This document shows, one piece after another, positions 33,553-37,117 of a DNA stretch of 37,117 bases. Origin of the DNA: an uncultured Bacteroidales bacterium (GTDB lineage: Bacteria; Bacteroidota; Bacteroidia; Bacteroidales; FEN-979); NCBI GenBank assembly GCA_903828645.1, contig CAIKNA010000184.1, positions 1 to 37,117 on the forward strand. The letters are read 5' to 3'. The translations under genes were made by a program, and so were the position numbers. Position 1 is the stretch's first letter; each line of letters starts with the position of its first letter. The notes beneath the pieces were generated by a model. That model was not told where the DNA came from, did no database searches, and was given only the letters and a program-made list of their open reading frames with translations.

Positions 33553-35298
33553 ATGCTCCGAACACACACCTGCGGCGAACTGACCATGGCTCAAGTGGGC
33601 CTTGAAGTGACGCTTTCCGGCTGGCTCCAGCGCTCTCGCGACATGGGCGGGCTCACCTTTCTCGACCTGCGCGACCGCTATGGAATAACCCAGCTTGTCT
33701 TCAATCTTGAAGTAAACAGCGCGCTGTGCATGGAAGCCCGCAAACTTGGGCGTGAGTTTGTAATCTCCGCCAAAGGAAAGGTGGCAGAGCGAAGCAACAA
33801 GAACATGAAACTGCCAACCGGCGACATAGAGATACTGGTCGACAGCCTAACCGTGCTGAATGTATCAAAGACCCCCCCGTTCACCATCGAAGACAACACA
33901 GATGGCGGTGAAGAGTTGCGCATGAAATACCGTTACCTCGATTTGCGGCGCAGCGTGAACCGGAAAAACCTGGAGTTGCGCCACAGGATGGGCATTGAAA
34001 CCCGGAATTACCTGAATAACCAGCAATTTCTGGAGATTGAAACACCATACATGATCAAATCGACCCCCGAAGGTGCAAGAGACTTTGTGGTTCCCTCGCG
34101 CATGAACCCCGGACAGTTTTACGCCCTGCCGCAATCACCCCAAACCTTTAAGCAGCTGCTGATGGTGGCAGGTTTTGACCGCTATTTCCAGATCGTCCGG
34201 TGCTTCCGCGACGAAGACCTGCGTGCCGACCGGCAGCCCGAATTCACCCAGATCGACTGCGAGATGGCTTTTGTGACCCAGGAGGATATCCTCAATACCT
34301 TCGAAGGCCTTGCAAAACACCTTTTCAAATCGGTTCTGAACATCGATATGGGCGAGTTTCCCAGGATATCCTACGATGAAGCCATGAGACTTTATGGCTC
34401 CGACAAACCTGACATCCGTTTCGGAATGACTTTCACCGAATTGACTGAACTGGTGAAAGGAAAAAATTTCAAAGTGTTCGATGATGCAGAATTGGTCGTG
34501 GGAATAAATGCCACGGGTTGTGGCGATTATTCGCGCAAACAGCTGGATGAGCTCACTGATTTCGTGAAAAAACCGCAGGTTGGCGCCTCCGGGCTGGTTT
34601 ATGTCAGATGTGGCCCCGACGGGGTTGCAAAATCATCTGTAGATAAATTTTACACCCCGGATGATTTGCTGGCCATCGTGGCTAAATTCAATGCCGCCCC
34701 CGGCGACCTGATCCTGATCCTTGCAGGTAAAGAAGAAAAAACAAGATCGGCCCTCGGAACCCTGCGACTGGAAATGGCGAAACGCATGGACCTTTTACGG
34801 GGTGGTGATTTCAAACCCTTATGGGTGGTTGATTTCCCGCTTCTCGAATGGGACGAAGAAACCCGTCGTTTCTATGCGAAACACCATCCCTTTACAGCCC
34901 CCAAGCCTGAAGATGTTCCATTGCTTGATACCGATGCAGCTGCCGTTCGCGCCAATGCATACGACCTGGTCATCAATGGGACGGAAATCGGCGGCGGCTC
35001 CATCCGTATCCATAACAAGGATCTGCAGAAAAAAATGTTCTCCGTGCTGGGCTTTTCTGATGAGGATGCAGCCGACCAGTTTGGATTCCTGATGAATGCA
35101 TTTGAATATGGCGCACCACCCCATGGCGGCATCGCATTTGGTTTTGACCGGTGGTCAACGATCTTTGGCGGCGGGGATTCCATTCGCGATTACATCGCCT
35201 TCCCGAAGAACAATTCCGGCCGCGATGTGATGATAGATTCCCCTTCGGCCATCAAGGAAGAACAACTGAAAGAACTGCAAATCAAACTGGTAAGGTAA
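33553..35298 (+). CDS. aspS: Aspartyl-tRNA synthetase
   Basis: A 581-residue class IIb synthetase that charges tRNA-Asp (or tRNA-Asp/Asn if the cell lacks AsnRS). It has the bacterial-type architecture: an N-terminal OB-fold anticodon-binding domain (residues 1-105; [19 protein letters not shown]), class II motif 2 ([20 protein letters not shown] from about 216), the GAD insertion (about 285-410), the [13 protein letters not shown] segment (near 479) and motif 3 ([20 protein letters not shown] from about 525). It ends [20 protein letters not shown], as in other Bacteroidetes. Length is normal and no key motif is missing. It is transcribed divergently from the aminolipid-type operon and converges on the small lipoprotein gene, with only three bases between the two stops. 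Confidence 0.98.
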   Translation: MLRTHTCGELTMAQVGLEVTLSGWLQRSRDMGGLTFLDLRDRYGITQLVFNLEVNSALCMEARKLGREFVISAKGKVAERSNKNMKLPTGDIEILVDSLTVLNVSKTPPFTIEDNTDGGEELRMKYRYLDLRRSVNRKNLELRHRMGIETRNYLNNQQFLEIETPYMIKSTPEGARDFVVPSRMNPGQFYALPQSPQTFKQLLMVAGFDRYFQIVRCFRDEDLRADRQPEFTQIDCEMAFVTQEDILNTFEGLAKHLFKSVLNIDMGEFPRISYDEAMRLYGSDKPDIRFGMTFTELTELVKGKNFKVFDDAELVVGINATGCGDYSRKQLDELTDFVKKPQVGASGLVYVRCGPDGVAKSSVDKFYTPDDLLAIVAKFNAAPGDLILILAGKEEKTRSALGTLRLEMAKRMDLLRGGDFKPLWVVDFPLLEWDEETRRFYAKHHPFTAPKPEDVPLLDTDAAAVRANAYDLVINGTEIGGGSIRIHNKDLQKKMFSVLGFSDEDAADQFGFLMNAFEYGAPPHGGIAFGFDRWSTIFGGGDSIRDYIAFPKNNSGRDVMIDSPSAIKEEQLKELQIKLVR

Positions 35299-35301
35299 TA
35301 A

Positions 35302-35679
35302 CTACTTCATTCCCTTCTCAAAGTTGTCACGGTCTTCTTTTGAAAGACTTTTACATTCGAGCATCGATTCATTCAGGTACCTGCGAAACTGACCGGTAAA
35401 TTCCCTGGTCGCCGACTTTGCTTCATATTTTTTCCTGAATTTCCCGTAAAGGATCGTCAGTTCGTTCTCCACTTTTTTATACTCCGCCTGTAACTTCCTT
35501 ATCCGGATGGAATCCGCCGGGTCGGCAGATTTCAGATTTTTCATCGCTTCCAGGCTTTTGCACATGACATTGGCTATTTCCGTGGCGTCATTTTTCAACT
35601 CCTTGTTTTCACTTTTACAACCTGAAACTCCAGAAATGCAGGCAAAAATTACAGAATATACGATGACCATGAATTTCAT
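35302..35679 (-). CDS. Small putative lipoprotein
   Basis: A 125-residue protein with a type II signal peptide, MKFMVIVYSVIFACISGVSG followed by C21. The mature part is mostly charged helix (IRKLQAEYKKVENELTILYG, KFRKKYEAKSATREFTGQFR), consistent with a small coiled-coil envelope protein. Cys39 and Cys113 could form a disulphide. No family is recognised. A TATTTTTG box on the coding strand (35703-35696) lies 17 bases upstream of the ATG and may be its -7 element. The gene runs convergently into aspS with no visible terminator in between. Confidence 0.78.
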   Translation of the reverse strand: MKFMVIVYSVIFACISGVSGCKSENKELKNDATEIANVMCKSLEAMKNLKSADPADSIRIRKLQAEYKKVENELTILYGKFRKKYEAKSATREFTGQFRRYLNESMLECKSLSKEDRDNFEKGMK

Positions 35680-35695
35680 AGACTGGATTTTTTAA

Positions 35696-35703
35696 CAAAA
35701 ATA
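35696..35703 (-). promoter_or_regulatory. Candidate -7 box for the small lipoprotein
   Basis: TATTTTTG on the minus strand matches TAnnTTTG 17 bases before the start codon. No clear TTG lies at the -33 distance; transcription may also enter from the pabB/pabC pair. Confidence 0.4.
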
Positions 35704-35710
35704 GTTGATT

Positions 35711-36307
35711 TCAGGTTATTTCCGTTGCAGGAATCAACGCATCTTCCTCCGGATCACGCATCGCGTTGATCAGCTTACATCCGGTGAAATGGCCGATATC
35801 ACCGGGGCGGATCTCCCTGTCTGTCAGCCGCCCTTCGGACAAAAGCCTGTTCCGGCAAGTGCCCTTTAAAAGCGGATTTGCCGGAGTGTACCAATCTTTT
35901 CCCTCGAGGAAAATAAGATTAGAGATCAGTGTATCCGTTATCAGCCCGTTTTTAACAATGATAACATCATCCGACCCTCCTCGGAGCATAAAAAGCGATT
36001 CCAGCAACGACCGGTCGCTGTATTTCAGGTGATAGTCAATGGAATTGCACTCCACCATTTTCAACGACCGGATAACACGTCTCCTGTAATATTTAAAACT
36101 GATCTTCTGCTCACCGGGTCCGTAAAAAATGTTGCATTGAACCAATCCCGTCGAAAATTCAGGGGGAACAGTGATTTCCTGACTTAGGAGAAAGGGTTTT
36201 CCGTCGTTCCATAACTCCTTCCCTGCCTGGTTCATGCGTCTCTCATGCCAGGCCAGGTGCTGAGGCACCCCATTTACCACCCGGATCGTTTCAAATAACC
36301 GGCACAT
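35711..36307 (-). CDS. pabC: Aminodeoxychorismate lyase-like class IV aminotransferase
   Basis: A 198-residue PLP enzyme of fold type IV. The PLP lysine is K95 in DYHLKYSDRSLLESL. The GLITDTLISNLIF (121-133) and TPANPLLKGTCR (141-152) motifs are the usual cofactor-phosphate and substrate signatures of PabC/IlvE-type enzymes. It is short for the family (often 230-280), but all key motifs are present, and this compact form is common in Bacteroidetes beside pabB. It would release pyruvate from 4-amino-4-deoxychorismate to give 4-aminobenzoate for folate. The ATG lies inside the end of the pabB-like gene with a 17-base overlap, indicating translational coupling and supporting the assignment over a branched-chain aminotransferase. 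Confidence 0.82.
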   Translation of the reverse strand: MCRLFETIRVVNGVPQHLAWHERRMNQAGKELWNDGKPFLLSQEITVPPEFSTGLVQCNIFYGPGEQKISFKYYRRRVIRSLKMVECNSIDYHLKYSDRSLLESLFMLRGGSDDVIIVKNGLITDTLISNLIFLEGKDWYTPANPLLKGTCRNRLLSEGRLTDREIRPGDIGHFTGCKLINAMRDPEEDALIPATEIT

Positions 36308-37117
36308 AGATCTTTTGAATCATTTCATGATATTCACTTTCCATTTCACTCAGCGCAGTAATGCCTCCCCCGCTCTTAAACACAAGTCCGTCGAAGGTCT
36401 GTTCAATAAAACGAATGGAAACGGCCGATGTAAGCTCGTGACCGTCAAAAAAACCAAATATTCCGGTATAAAAACCTCTTTCGTACGATTCCGCTGACCG
36501 GATGATTTCCACCGTCTTTTCCTTTGGCGCACCTGTCACCGACCCAGCAGGCAGCAGGGCAAACAGGATATCTCCAATATGTTCCGTGTAATTAACAGGG
36601 AGGTCGCCGCTGATTTCGGAACTCATCTGGAGCAAATCCCCGCGGTTGGTATGTATCCGTTCCAGGTACCTGGACCGGGTAACGGCAACATTTGTCGACA
36701 CCATCGCCAGGTCATTTCTGATAAGATCGACGATGGTGTTGTGTTCGAAGGACTCCTTGTCATCCGCAAGCAATTTCAGGCCTGCACCGGGAATGGCTGC
36801 GTCAATGGTCCCTTTCATCGGGCAACAGGATATGCGGGAATCCCTGATGTGCACAAAAGGTTCGGGTGAAAACACGACAAAATGGCCAGGGACAAAAAGT
36901 TTAAACCGGGCGTGGCTTATATCAAAAATTCCGGAGAGGGAATAATTTGAGCGCACCCCGGTTGGGAACGTCAGGTTGAGCAAATAGCTATCGCCTCGCT
37001 GAAGGTGATATTTCACCTTTTCAAATGCTGTTTGATATGCTTCAATCCCAACCGGAAAAAGATCGAATTTCAAAGGTGTTTCACTCCTTTTTTTTTCATG
37101 CTTTTCCGGCGTGCAGA
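36291..37117 (-). CDS. pabB: Aminodeoxychorismate synthase component I-like, 5' end beyond window
   Basis: About 275 residues of a chorismate-binding enzyme whose frame stays open to the window edge. A TTG at 37073 is in frame but is not a real start, since PabB proteins of this type are about 320 residues. Diagnostic motifs: GDSYLLNLTFPTGV, CCPMKGTIDA, the VDLIRNDLAMVS segment, LLPAGSVTGAPKEKT, a GFYTGIFGFFDG loop, and SGGGITALSEMESEYHEM at the end. It makes 4-amino-4-deoxychorismate from chorismate and ammonia or glutamine; a PabA glutaminase is not in the window. With the overlapping pabC-like gene it forms a folate pair. Isochorismate synthase or TrpE alternatives are less likely given the pabC neighbour and the short length. 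Confidence 0.88.
   Translation of the reverse strand, partial: CTPEKHEKKRSETPLKFDLFPVGIEAYQTAFEKVKYHLQRGDSYLLNLTFPTGVRSNYSLSGIFDISHARFKLFVPGHFVVFSPEPFVHIRDSRISCCPMKGTIDAAIPGAGLKLLADDKESFEHNTIVDLIRNDLAMVSTNVAVTRSRYLERIHTNRGDLLQMSSEISGDLPVNYTEHIGDILFALLPAGSVTGAPKEKTVEIIRSAESYERGFYTGIFGFFDGHELTSAVSIRFIEQTFDGLVFKSGGGITALSEMESEYHEMIQKIYVPVI

Overview
The window looks like chromosomal DNA from a Bacteroidota (Bacteroidetes) bacterium, probably an uncultured or environmental Bacteroidales/Marinilabiliales-type organism. The evidence is type IX secretion (T9SS) C-terminal sorting domains on at least three very large secreted proteins, a TonB-receptor-like barrel, PorT-like outer-membrane barrels, and promoters of the Bacteroidetes type (TTG near -33, TAnnTTTG near -7). 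Short palindromic repeats of a kind recalled from other Bacteroidetes are also present. The genus cannot be named from the sequence alone.

Layout. (1) 1-4797: two divergent paralogous secreted proteins, one cut by the window edge. The complete one carries fibronectin-like, Ig-like, two FISUMP and one DUF1566-like domain. (2) About 4800-9345: an AT-rich accessory island with a small secreted protein, a two-lobed aspartic protease with a PDZ domain, and a sulfatase-modifying-factor-like protein. It also holds a duplicated gene remnant, a broken HipB-type HTH gene, and a pair of about 147-bp inverted repeats. (3) 9564-15611: a 1917-residue T9SS cargo protein with PKD, Ig-like and GEVED domains, with a textbook promoter and a perfect inverted repeat at its expected transcription start. 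(4) 15612-17790: a scrap of a type I restriction gene, three paralogous small proteins of an unrecognised family, and a small repeat-bearing lipoprotein. (5) 17859-24330: a probable three-gene operon of a T9SS cargo with carboxypeptidase-regulatory-like repeats, a TonB-receptor barrel lacking its plug, and an Asp-box T9SS protein. (6) 24375-33263: a probable six-gene operon, described below. (7) 33439-37117: aspS, a small lipoprotein, and pabC-like and pabB-like genes that overlap by 17 bases.

The most interesting part is the operon at 33263-24375, read on the minus strand. A PorT-like barrel is followed by a 1467-residue fusion of an acyl-adenylating (AMP-binding) domain, a class III PLP aminotransferase and a C-terminal domain that closely resembles cyanobacterial acyl-ACP reductase (AAR), including its cysteine. 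Next come a BtaA-like (DUF3419) SAM-dependent aminocarboxypropyl transferase, a double-GNAT acyltransferase-like protein, a short-chain dehydrogenase and a second outer-membrane barrel. Together these could activate a fatty acid, reduce it to an aldehyde, aminate it, decorate it with an aminocarboxypropyl or acyl group, and place the product in the envelope. That product, an aminolipid or fatty amine, is an inference; no such pathway is known to me with this gene set.

No tRNA, rRNA, CRISPR array, complete insertion sequence or prophage was seen.
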